Of a stretch of DNA of 64,000 nucleotides, positions 34,122-40,972 are shown one piece after another. Both the position numbers and the translations under genes were made by a program. Position 1 is the stretch's first letter, and each line of letters begins with the position of its first letter. Origin of the DNA: Pseudomonas gingeri (GTDB lineage Bacteria; Pseudomonadota; Gammaproteobacteria; Pseudomonadales; Pseudomonadaceae); assembly GCF_013386165.1 (NCBI RefSeq), contig NZ_JACAOS010000003.1, positions 288,287 through 352,286 on the forward strand. Direction: 5' to 3'. Below the pieces are notes generated by a model, which saw nothing but the letters and a program-made list of their open reading frames with translations, was not told the DNA's origin and searched no databases.

Positions 34122-35024
34122 ATGGCAGGTAGCAGTTTTTTCGCGTTGTTCGATGACATCGCAACGTTGTTGGACGACATATCGGCGATGAGCAAAGTCG
34201 CCGTCAAGAAAACCGCCAGTGTGCTCACGGATGACCTAGCGGTGAACGCCGAGAAGGTGGTTGAGCTCAGGGCCGATCGTGAGCTGCCGGTGGTCTGGGC
34301 CGTTTGCAAGGGCTCGCTGGTCAACAAGGCCATTCTGATCCCGCTGGCGCTGGGGCTCAATTACCTTACCCCGGCGCTGGTCCATTGGCTGCTGGTGATC
34401 GGGGGCATCTACCTCTGCTATGAAGGCATCGAGTCGCTGATCGAGAAGCTGACACCCCATGGCGGCCAGGATGAAGCGCGCAAGCTGAAGAAGCTCAGTG
34501 AAGCCGAGGCGAAGGTCTACGAGGCGAAGAAGGTCAAAGGCGCTATCGTGACCGACTTTGTCTTGAGCGCCGAGATTGTGGTGATCACGCTCAATGTTGT
34601 CGCCGAGGCGCCCTTCGTACAGCAGCTGATTACACTGGTGCTGATCTCGTTGCTGGTCACGTTTGGCGTGTACGGCTTGGTGGCTGGTATCGTCCGGCTG
34701 GATGATGTCGGACTGCGGATGCGCAAAATAACCCACCCTGGCCCTTTCGCGGCAGTGCTTCGCCGGATCGGCGGATGGCTGATATCGGCAGCGCCCAAGC
34801 TGATGAAGCTCTTGTCGTGGGTGGGGACCCTCGCGATGTTTTTTGTTGGCGGAGCCTTTATCGCGGAGGCGATCCACGGCGGCCCCGAATGGCTCGTCAA
34901 GCCGGCCATCAAGCACTGGCTCGAGAGCTATTGGATACAAGCCGTTGTGGGCGTGGTCGTCGGGGCCATTGCCGTCGCAGTGGCCTGGACAGCCAGGCGG
35001 CTGACCCATCGCGTCGGCGGCTAG
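34122..35024 (+). CDS. DUF808/YedI-type inner-membrane protein
   Basis: 300 aa, the usual length. Start signature MAGSSFFALFDDIATLLDDI is diagnostic for DUF808, followed by KVAVKKTASVLTDDLAVNAE and six or more hydrophobic segments (LIPLALGLNYLTPALVHWLL, IVVITLNVVAEAPFVQQLIT). GGAG lies about 10 bp before the start. Integral inner-membrane protein; function unknown. Confidence 0.94.
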   Translation: MAGSSFFALFDDIATLLDDISAMSKVAVKKTASVLTDDLAVNAEKVVELRADRELPVVWAVCKGSLVNKAILIPLALGLNYLTPALVHWLLVIGGIYLCYEGIESLIEKLTPHGGQDEARKLKKLSEAEAKVYEAKKVKGAIVTDFVLSAEIVVITLNVVAEAPFVQQLITLVLISLLVTFGVYGLVAGIVRLDDVGLRMRKITHPGPFAAVLRRIGGWLISAAPKLMKLLSWVGTLAMFFVGGAFIAEAIHGGPEWLVKPAIKHWLESYWIQAVVGVVVGAIAVAVAWTARRLTHRVGG

Positions 35025-35110
35025 GTTCTGCACCGCTAAACATGATCTAATCAGCCGACATATTTGGGGGCACCACCCCTCGCAACCCTCTGGTTCTGAA
35101 TAGGGCTGTC

Positions 35111-35659
35111 ATGGATACGGGTTCACGACTCAAGCTTGTGCGAGAAAGTTACAAGATATCCCAGCGAGAGTTGGCAAGGCGCAGCGGCCTCGCCAATGGG
35201 ACGATTTCGTTGATCGAATTAAATCGCGTCAGCCCCTCTGTCAGTTCATTGAAAAAGCTCCTTGAGGGCTTTCCAATGACCTTGGCGGATTTCTTCTCTT
35301 TCGATCAGCCGGTGGAGGAGCAGCGCTATATCTTCCGCGCCCATGAACAACCGGATCTGGGCCGTGACGGCCTGAGGTTGCTGCTGGTGGGTGCCCCGGT
35401 GGCCGGTCGGCAAATGCGCATGTTGCGCGAGCAGTACGCTCCCGGCGCGGGTTCTGGTGCCGATCCGATCGTGCATGCCGAAGGCGAGGAGTGCGGCTTG
35501 GTCACGCGCGGCACTATCGAGTTGACGGTGGACGGGCAGATCAGCGTGCTGACGGCGGGGGACGGCTACTACTTCCCGACGACGCTGCCCCATAGCTTTC
35601 GCAATATCGGCCAGGATGAAGCCGAGATCATCAGTGCTAATACGCCGGCTAACTTTTGA
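35111..35659 (+). CDS. XRE-cupin transcriptional regulator, PuuR-like
   Basis: 182 aa. XRE helix-turn-helix at 1-60 (LKLVRESYKISQRELARRSG, LANGTISLIELNR) and a cupin_2 domain at about 105-180 (GEECGLVTRGTIELTVDGQI, GDGYYFPTTLPHSFRNIG). Regulators of this shape, such as PuuR, control polyamine or amino-acid genes. No target operon lies next to it. Its 3' end overlaps by 11 bp with the convergent small lipoprotein gene. Confidence 0.93.
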   Translation: MDTGSRLKLVRESYKISQRELARRSGLANGTISLIELNRVSPSVSSLKKLLEGFPMTLADFFSFDQPVEEQRYIFRAHEQPDLGRDGLRLLLVGAPVAGRQMRMLREQYAPGAGSGADPIVHAEGEECGLVTRGTIELTVDGQISVLTAGDGYYFPTTLPHSFRNIGQDEAEIISANTPANF

Positions 35660-35816
35660 TTGTCGGCTGAGCGCTCGGGTGCGTTGTTTCCAAAAAGCTG
35701 ATACGTGCAGAGGTCGCGGGGTCGTAGGTCACATCCTGTGTGTGTTCTACACCCTGAACGCCGAAGCAACCTCCCAGAAAAAGTGCAAAAAAACAAAGCA
35801 TCAAGCGAATTTTCAA
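35649..35816 (-). CDS. Small lipoprotein, TTG start, possibly frameshifted
   Basis: 55 aa from TTG at 35816 with GGAG six bases upstream. The product starts MKIRLMLCFFALFLGGCFGV: a textbook lipoprotein signal with lipobox LGGC and Cys17. It continues VEHTQDVTYDPATSARI, then SFLETTHPSAQPTIKS and stops. The alternative frame after the T5 tract reads LFGNNAPERSADNQ, which seems a more natural continuation after YDPATSARI, so the C-terminus may be altered by a one-base change. An internal ATG at 35801 would spoil the signal peptide. Confidence 0.6.
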   Translation of the reverse strand: MKIRLMLCFFALFLGGCFGVQGVEHTQDVTYDPATSARISFLETTHPSAQPTIKS

Positions 35817-35874
35817 TGGTCACTCCATGCTTGAAGAGGGGCGGATCTACTTGAATCTGAAGCAATAAATTTGC

Positions 35875-35900
35875 CTGCTTCACCAGAGAAGGTGAAGCAG
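35875..35900 (-). terminator. Rho-independent-like terminator
   Basis: CTGCTTCACC-AGAGAA-GGTGAAGCAG is a perfect 10-bp stem. It lies 77 bp after the stop of the 234-aa lipoprotein gene and before the small lipoprotein gene. Only short T runs follow on the minus strand (GCAAATTTATTG), so efficiency is uncertain. Confidence 0.6.
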
Positions 35901-35976
35901 ACAAACGTTTGACCTGGTATTGCGACTGTCGACGTCTGACCGCCCGGCGCAGTCCTACGAGAAACGCTAACCCCGA

Positions 35977-36681
35977 TTACTTGGCGGCGGTTTCCTTCTG
36001 CGCACCCTTGTCGCGATACAGCGCCAGATGATTGGTAATGCACATATCGAACGCCTCGACCAGGAACAGGTGCGGCTTGGACGCGATAGGTGGAATCAGG
36101 CAACGGGTAGCCACGCGTTGTCCCAGCATTTCCGTATCGATGTAGATGAGGTTCACTGGCGACTTCTTCGGGTTCTCCTCGGCGCTGAAGTACGCACGGG
36201 TGTATTCCTCGTCACCCGCAGTCTGTTCAAACTGCTTGCTGTCGATTTGCGTGGTCAGGACGTCCCCGGCAGGAAACTCCTTGTCCGCAAGCAGCGCGAC
36301 GCCGATCGGTCCGGTGAGCCCGGCCAGCAGCGAGTTCTTGCGCAGTTGTGATTGCAGGTTGGCGTAGGTCACGAAGTGCAGCACTTTGATCGTCGGTTGT
36401 TTGCTCAGCTCCGGCAACGTCTCGTAGGCGCGGTGGGCCAGCAGGCGTGGGCCTGTCGGTTTGGTCGCGTCGTCCGCTACACGGTAAATGGCATAGGCAC
36501 TGCTGGTGATCAGCAGGCTGAAGATCTCCTTCTCGCTTTCGGTGCGTGGGCGCAAGTCCTGGATGGTGACTTTGTCGGACTTCTCGAGTCCCGGAAATTC
36601 CGGCGGAGGTACGGGTGGCTGGCTGGCGCAGCCGGTAATGACGAGGGCGGTGGTGAGGAGCAGGGTTTTCAACGCGTGCAT
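35977..36681 (-). CDS. Predicted lipoprotein of unknown function
   Basis: 234 aa from ATG at 36681 (an upstream ATG at 36699 is possible). MHALKTLLLTTALVITGCAS is a lipoprotein signal with Cys18. The mature part starts with a Pro-rich linker (SQPPVPPPEFPGLEKSDKVT) and contains LITSSAYAIYRVADD, TGPIGVALLADKEFP and a C-terminal FLVEAFDMCITNHLALYRDK. The two Cys late in the chain could form a disulfide. Similar in style to other small Pseudomonas envelope lipoproteins; no family recognised. Confidence 0.8.
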   Translation of the reverse strand: MHALKTLLLTTALVITGCASQPPVPPPEFPGLEKSDKVTIQDLRPRTESEKEIFSLLITSSAYAIYRVADDATKPTGPRLLAHRAYETLPELSKQPTIKVLHFVTYANLQSQLRKNSLLAGLTGPIGVALLADKEFPAGDVLTTQIDSKQFEQTAGDEEYTRAYFSAEENPKKSPVNLIYIDTEMLGQRVATRCLIPPIASKPHLFLVEAFDMCITNHLALYRDKGAQKETAAK

Positions 36682-37025
36682 GAGACGTCCTGTTGTCATT
36701 AAAAATGGCAGAGCCTTGGAGAGGCTTCGATTTATCGTGTGGGGCGTGAACCACCCTGGGTAGACGGGTGATGGCTAGTAGCCACTCGTTATGATACGCG
36801 GCCATTGGTAGGAAAGGGTATCGATTGGAGTGTTCATGACACTGATGGCTACGCAGTCAACTTCCGCCGTATGTTCGGTAACGAGCGGATGGACGTCGTG
36901 ATTGGCTCGATTGACGGCAGCGTGCGTTTCTACGGCCTGATGCTGGAAGAGTTTGATTGCCACCAGTGGCTGATCCTGTTTACCAGAAACGGGAAGCCTG
37001 GCTTCCCGTCCTGTCTTGAGGGCTA
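36682..37025. other. Gap between lipoprotein and DUF6124 genes
   Basis: 344 bp. It holds the lipoprotein promoter region on the right of 36681 and the terminator hairpin of the DUF6124 gene. A plus-strand TTG frame from 36805 stays open across it, but ends inside the antisense of the DUF6124 gene and has no convincing ribosome site; I do not call it a gene. Confidence 0.4.
36989..37009 (-). terminator. Terminator hairpin after the DUF6124 gene, copy A
   Basis: ACGGGAAG-CCTGG-CTTCCCGT forms an 8-bp perfect stem 16 bp after the stop; TTTC follows on the minus strand. The same hairpin is found at 38867-38887. Confidence 0.6.
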
Positions 37026-37373
37026 TCAACGTCCTGCGGTGGCGGGCTGCTTGTCCAGCATCGAGTTGAGCCACAGTTGCGCCATGTCGATCAGGTGCAC
37101 GACACCCATCGCGACCTTGCGGTTTTCACCGGTCTGGTTATCGGCGTTTTCATAGGCGGTGGCCGAGGCGGATTGGAGAAGCGAGTAGATATTTACCAGA
37201 ACTTCTTCGTGGCTTGCCGGTTCGGTCAGGTGGCCGGACATTGGTGTGACACGAATAGGTTTCGACTGGGCATCTGGCCCGAGGTTGTAGTGGGCGAGGG
37301 CGCGGTCGGCGATGTGAGTGTCGATGGTGCCGAGGCCTGGGGTTACAGGCGGGTTGGGGGTTGGCTTGAACAT
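37026..37373 (-). CDS. DUF6124 (DUF3077-like) small protein
   Basis: 115 aa from ATG at 37373. The start MFKPTPNPPVTP is the typical beginning of this Pseudomonas family (MFKxTPNPPE). The second half has HEEVLVNIYSLLQSASATAY, the family's helical core, and ends DKQPATAGR. Function unknown. The gene has a long structured leader to its right and a terminator to its left, both duplicated at 38867-39202 without the gene body. An upstream frame through the leader is open but is leader sequence, not protein. Confidence 0.8.
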   Translation of the reverse strand: MFKPTPNPPVTPGLGTIDTHIADRALAHYNLGPDAQSKPIRVTPMSGHLTEPASHEEVLVNIYSLLQSASATAYENADNQTGENRKVAMGVVHLIDMAQLWLNSMLDKQPATAGR

Positions 37374-37831
37374 AGTTCTTACTCCAAGTGCATGACATGG
37401 AGCCGTCACCATCGCTGCTAAACGAGAGGGTGGCAGCCGTACGCAGGTTAGCAGACCGGTGCACTTGGAAACCGGCGCGCCCGTAGGCGCCCTGCGCACG
37501 GCCACCATGAAGGGTGAGGCTCAAGAAGAGAGCTCCGCATCAGAGGTGGCGCTTTGCGCGTCAAGTGCATCGCAGGCTGCTAAACCTGATCACTGATGAG
37601 CAGTGACGGACTGAAGCCTAGCGGTGACGTTCGGCGCAAACAAGCGGCTGGGATTTTCTAGGAAATTTCACTCAATAGAAAGAGAGTTGTCTTGCGAAAA
37701 TCCTGAAATAGGGGAAGGTCACTACCAAGGACGAATACTTACTGTGCGGGCAGTTGGCATCTAGCAATTCCCGAGGTATAAAGTCTGCCGAAGTGGCAAT
37801 TTGCTACTTATTTCAGGGATAAGGACATCAG
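37374..37831. other. Leader/promoter region of the DUF6124 gene and upstream of the DUF2846 lipoprotein
   Basis: 458 bp. Positions 37430-37695 form the conserved leader described separately. 37696-37831 is AT-richer and should contain the promoter of the plus-strand lipoprotein gene at 37832. Confidence 0.5.
37429..37695 (-). ncRNA. Conserved structured leader, copy A
   Basis: About 265 bp matching 38941-39202. Structures shared by both copies: a long imperfect stem with arms 37429-37447 (GGTGGCAGCCGTACGCAGG) and 37491-37506 (CCTGCGCACGGCCACC), GCGC-TTT-GCGC, TCACTG-ATGAG-CAGTGA at 37590-37606, and the distal block TTTTCTAGGAAATTTCACTC near 37655. As it sits directly upstream of the DUF6124 start on the same strand, it is a candidate 5' UTR with regulatory folds. 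The RNA is not proven. Confidence 0.4.
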
Positions 37832-38266
37832 ATGAAAAAGCTTATTGGCGTGATCTCGATCATCGGCGCACTCCATGGTTGCGCCTCTGTACCGATGGGG
37901 GACCCCGCAGTCGACTCGGAAATGAAGCGCTTCGGCACAGTGCCGGACATGTCCAGGATCTACATTTACCGCAACGAGAATATGGGTGCGGCCATCAAGA
38001 TGACCGTGACGGTCGACGGGCGAGTGATCGGCGCCACGGCGGCCAATACCTACCTCGTCGCAGACGTTCCAGCAGGCGCACACACAATCGGCTCTGACGC
38101 CGAAAATCTGACAATGCTCAAGATTACAGCCCAGCCAGGAAATAACCTCTACGTATGGCAAGAGGTGAAGATGGGCTTCGGCTACGCGCGCAGCCAACTC
38201 CACCAAGTGTCGGAGTTGGAAGGCAAGAAAGGTGTGCTTGAGACCAAGTTGGCTGGTTCGCTTTAA
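37832..38266 (+). CDS. DUF2846 domain lipoprotein
   Basis: 144 aa. MKKLIGVISIIGALHGCASV is a lipoprotein signal with Cys17 (lipobox LHGC). The mature part carries DUF2846 features: SRIYIYRNENMGAAIKMTVT, VDGRVIGATAANTYLVADVP, AGAHTIGSDAEN and a C-terminal NNLYVWQEVKMGFGYARSQL. Small beta-rich envelope lipoproteins of unknown role. GGGATAAGG lies upstream of ATG. Confidence 0.9.
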   Translation: MKKLIGVISIIGALHGCASVPMGDPAVDSEMKRFGTVPDMSRIYIYRNENMGAAIKMTVTVDGRVIGATAANTYLVADVPAGAHTIGSDAENLTMLKITAQPGNNLYVWQEVKMGFGYARSQLHQVSELEGKKGVLETKLAGSL

Positions 38267-38354
38267 AGTGAGCGCAGATATTTCTGCTTTTACCTCACCT
38301 TTGGAAGGTCGTTTTTCATAAAAAATTCGATCACCTTGCGATTCAAGGCCGTGC

Positions 38355-38818
38355 TTGGAATGTCATTTCCAGTCATCGATGGCAGTTATGTTGCCCTCCG
38401 AGTCAGTGCTCAGCCTTAGCCGCTATTCAAAGTTGGCCGCGACGTCTGGCGCCGTCACTGCTCTTCCAGGTGTAATTCCCGGAATCGGCACCGCGTTGAG
38501 TGCTGTTGGGGGGGGAGTGGCGGATATCTCAGTGTGCATGAAGCTGCAGATCGACATGACCATGTGCCCCGCATCGCCAGCAAGGCTGGCGTGCGTATGG
38601 TGCACCAGTATTTGAAGGGACCGACGCTTCAGATCATCAAAGAGTTATTTGCGAAGATCGGCATTTCGTTCACTCAGAAAGCTGCCGCGAAAGTGATCCC
38701 ATTCGGGATTGGGGTCATCGTCGGTGGAACGGCGAATTACGCTCTTACCACCTATGTAGGAAAGGCCGCTCGAGATACTTTTCGCCTGAGTATGAAAGAA
38801 GATGTGACTACAGAGTAA
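38355..38818 (+). pseudogene. EcsC-like protein gene with internal deletion and frameshift
   Basis: Frame 1 reads SKLAATSGAVTALPGVIPGI, GTALSAVGGGVADISVCMKL and QIDMTMC. At about 38565 the sense moves to another frame: RIASKAGVRMVHQYLKG, then TQKAAAKVIPFGIGVIVGGT and NYALTTYVGKAARDTF. Together they match the beginning and end of EcsC-family proteins (usually about 230-260 aa), but the middle is missing and the junction shifts frame. The true start is unclear. The gene is therefore broken. EcsC-like proteins are membrane-associated and of poorly defined function. Confidence 0.65.
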
Positions 38819-38866
38819 CTAACCATTGCGATGCACAATGTCTTCGGAAACCGCACATTGGCAAGA

Positions 38867-38887
38867 ACGGGAAGTCTGGCTTCCCGT
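38867..38887 (-). terminator. Terminator hairpin, copy B
   Basis: ACGGGAAG-TCTGG-CTTCCCGT, same stem as copy A. It is followed at 38903-38932 by ten codons encoding LDKQPAAGR and a stop on the minus strand, the end of a lost DUF6124 gene. Confidence 0.55.
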
Positions 38888-38902
38888 CCTGTCTTGAGGC
38901 TA

Positions 38903-38932
38903 TCAGCGCCCTGCGGCGGGCTGCTTGTCCAG
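38903..38932 (-). pseudogene. Last ten codons of a deleted DUF6124 paralogue
   Basis: The minus strand reads LDKQPAAGR-stop, against LDKQPATAGR-stop in the intact gene. Eight bases later the conserved leader begins, so about 300 bp of coding sequence has been lost. Confidence 0.6.
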
Positions 38933-38940
38933 CGATTAAA

Positions 38941-39202
38941 GGTGGCGGCCGTACGCAGGTTGGTAGACCGGTGCACTAGGAACCCGGCGCGTCCGCGGGC
39001 GCCCTGCGCACGGCCACCATAAAGCTGAGGCCGAAAAAAAGCGCCTTGCTGAAGGTGGCGCTTTGCGCCTAGTTACACCGAGGGCTACCAAACCCTGTCA
39101 CTGATGTGCAGTGACAACTCGAAGATAGCCAGCAGAGCGGGCAGGCGCAAGCGGTCGGGGTTTTCTAGGAAATTTCACTCAAAAGAAAGGGAGTTGTCTT
39201 GC
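38941..39202 (-). ncRNA. Conserved structured leader, copy B, orphan; possible small RNA
   Basis: Matches copy A over about 260 bp. Folds: long stem arms 38941-38959 and 39003-39018; GTCACTG-ATGTG-CAGTGAC at 39097-39115 (7-bp stem, one pair longer than in copy A); and on the minus strand AAGCGCC/GGCGCTT (39039-39063) followed directly by a run of seven T, a good intrinsic terminator. A transcript from the conserved block near 39165-39200 to this terminator would be about 140-170 nt. Expression is unproven. Confidence 0.4.
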
Positions 39203-39430
39203 TTGGTCACGAAATTGTGAGGCCGGGTGTTGTAATGCAGATTGGCATTGCTGAGGTGGGCTCGTACGCTCTCAATCAACGGTTTTACAAAGGTGGCCAC
39301 TCGCGAGCGTCCAAACCGGCTTGATACGGTATCTACAAGTTCAAGATGACCCACCGTGAACAGGTTTGTCGATACTTTTCATATGGTAGCCTAATGCCTT
39401 CTTTTTCCGATGGATCGAGTGAGTTCAACC

Positions 39431-40411
39431 ATGGATTACCTTTCGAGAATCTGTTTCAACAAAAGCGGATGGGCTCGCCCGGACGGCAGTGCCGTAGGAA
39501 TGGAGGGTGATACCTTCTACGGTCAGTACGGTCACGGTCATGAAGAGTGGTTGTTTCGCAGTGAGTGGCAGATCGACGGTTGGCAGTATGGCTTTCTACA
39601 GGGTGTCAATAACAGCCGCGCCCGCTTTCAGGGTAGCGATGAGCTGAACGACGTGACCTTGTTTACCCTAACACCGGAAGGCCGCCGCTATGTTGCAGTG
39701 ATTCGCGACCTAGAATGCTTGAGCTTTGAGCAATCAGATGCAGTGTTCGCGGAGTTCGAGGAGAGGGGATGGATCGCGCAGATGCAACAGGAGGTTGAGG
39801 ACGCAGGTGGCGAAAATGCTGGAATCGCGTCCGATGAGTGGATAAATGTCCGCTTCCGCCTTGCTCAAGTGGAATGGTTTCCGCCGCAGACCTTCGCAAG
39901 CTCTGGCGACTATATCCACAATCTCAAACGTTACCAGATGAACACGACCCCGGCAGATATTGTGGTCCCAAAGCCTGGAAGCCGATCCACCAAGCCAAAG
40001 GTGAAAGCCGGCGAGCTAAACACCCAGAACTATTACCAACGCGGCTCAGCGGGAAGGGAGTGCACACCAGAGCACAAGATGATGCAAAATCTATTGGCCA
40101 GACAGCTTAGGGAGGAGTTTCCGCAGGGCGAAATTTTTGTTGAGTATAATTTCGTGGATGTCATGTTAGAAACCAGCGATGAGAGAGTCCTGTATGAGAT
40201 CAAGTCAGACCTTTCGACGCGGACAGTCATGCGCTTGGCAATGGGGCAGTTGCTTGAGTACGCCTTCCGAGTTCCAAATGATGACAAACGGACTTTGCGG
40301 TTGGTCATGGTAGGTAGGGCTGCACTGGATGAAGTGGATCTGGCATATCTTGATTACCTGCGTGCTCGCTTCGAGTTGCCGTTGGAATACCGTGAGGTGG
40401 AACTTTCCTAA
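39431..40411 (+). CDS. PD-(D/E)XK nuclease-like protein with unrecognised N-terminal domain
   Basis: 326 aa from ATG at 39431 (MDYLSRICFNKSGWARPDGS). The C-terminal part has a restriction-nuclease-like core: D243 in YNFVDVMLE, E256 and K258 in VLYEIKSDLS, then a helix RLAMGQLLEYAFRV. This is the D...ExK pattern with the following Q and Y helix common in MrcB/EcoRII-type folds. The N-terminal part (GHGHEEWLFRSEWQIDGWQY, GFLQGVNNSRARF) is aromatic-rich and may be a DNA- or base-reading module; I cannot name it. Lower GC than neighbours. A defence role is suggested by the ApeA gene nearby. Confidence 0.75.
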   Translation: MDYLSRICFNKSGWARPDGSAVGMEGDTFYGQYGHGHEEWLFRSEWQIDGWQYGFLQGVNNSRARFQGSDELNDVTLFTLTPEGRRYVAVIRDLECLSFEQSDAVFAEFEERGWIAQMQQEVEDAGGENAGIASDEWINVRFRLAQVEWFPPQTFASSGDYIHNLKRYQMNTTPADIVVPKPGSRSTKPKVKAGELNTQNYYQRGSAGRECTPEHKMMQNLLARQLREEFPQGEIFVEYNFVDVMLETSDERVLYEIKSDLSTRTVMRLAMGQLLEYAFRVPNDDKRTLRLVMVGRAALDEVDLAYLDYLRARFELPLEYREVELS

Positions 40412-40601
40412 TACCGGCATCCCTTACCCTACAGTCTCCCGACACACTGCTCCCGAATAGACCAGAGGAATCGGGGACAAACCACGTTTACGTTCAATCA
40501 TGAAAATCGTGGCCTGTCCTCGATTTCCCGGTGGCCATCGCACGGTTGGTGTTTTTACGCACTCTGACTCTGGGCCAGAAGCAGACATTTAGGAGTACCC
40601 G

Positions 40602-40914
40602 ATGCAACATCTAGTCCTTCACTTCACACATGCCATCGGGGACATTATTCCTTGGTGTACGTTTATTGAAGAATTGCGGCCACAGCTTGCTCGGAGCGGG
40701 GTAGGAGAATTCGATAGCGATGACATGGCAATCGATGGGGGGCTGTGATGCTGTTTTTCGAGGTTCAGATGCCAAGGCGCTATTTGCACTGCTCCTGCCG
40801 CATTTCCAAAACCTGCTTTTTTTACAAAAACCGACAACAAAAGTGGAACTCGTGTTCGGAGAGCTTGGCGGCTCGTCTGAACAGCAGATTTTCGGCTTAG
40901 AAAATAGAAAGTAG
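40602..40914 (+). pseudogene. Small gene interrupted at a G6 tract
   Basis: ATG at 40602 has a perfect AGGAG 6 bp upstream. It reads MQHLVLHFTHAIGDIIPWCT, FIEELRPQLARSGVGEF, DSDDMAIDGGL-stop. Removing one G from the GGGGGG run at about 40737-40742 restores DGGCDAVFRGSDAKALFALL and LPHFQNLLFLQKPTTKVELV, ending QQIFGLENRK at 40914, about 103 aa in all. Either a real frameshift, phase-variable slippage, or a sequencing error. Function unknown. Confidence 0.65.
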
Positions 40915-40972
40915 GTGAAGGTCTCCTTTGGGACGTTTCTGCCCGTCGCGACATGCAGTAATCGGCCATGAC

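Larger units (their letters stand above)
38819..39430. other. Gap with second copy of the DUF6124 terminator/leader element
   Basis: 612 bp. 38867-39202 is copy B of the DUF6124 flanks with the gene body deleted. 39203-39370 contains a minus-strand codon-like stretch (VGHLELVDTVSSRFGRSRVA, FVKPLIESVRAHLSNANLHY) ending in the leader block, without a clear start; I leave it uncalled. The remainder is upstream region of the nuclease-like gene. Confidence 0.5.

Noticed and set aside
36805..37155. 116-aa plus-strand frame with TTG start
   Set aside because: Overlaps the terminator and 3' part of the DUF6124 gene in antisense, with no ribosome site; could not be supported.
36989..39202. Insertion sequence as the cause of the repeated leader
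   Set aside because: No transposase and no target-site duplication; the repeats are gene flanks (terminator, stop region, leader), so duplication with deletion explains them better.
40619..40969. 116-aa minus-strand frame
   Set aside because: Antisense to the broken 103-aa gene, whose ribosome site and frame fit better.
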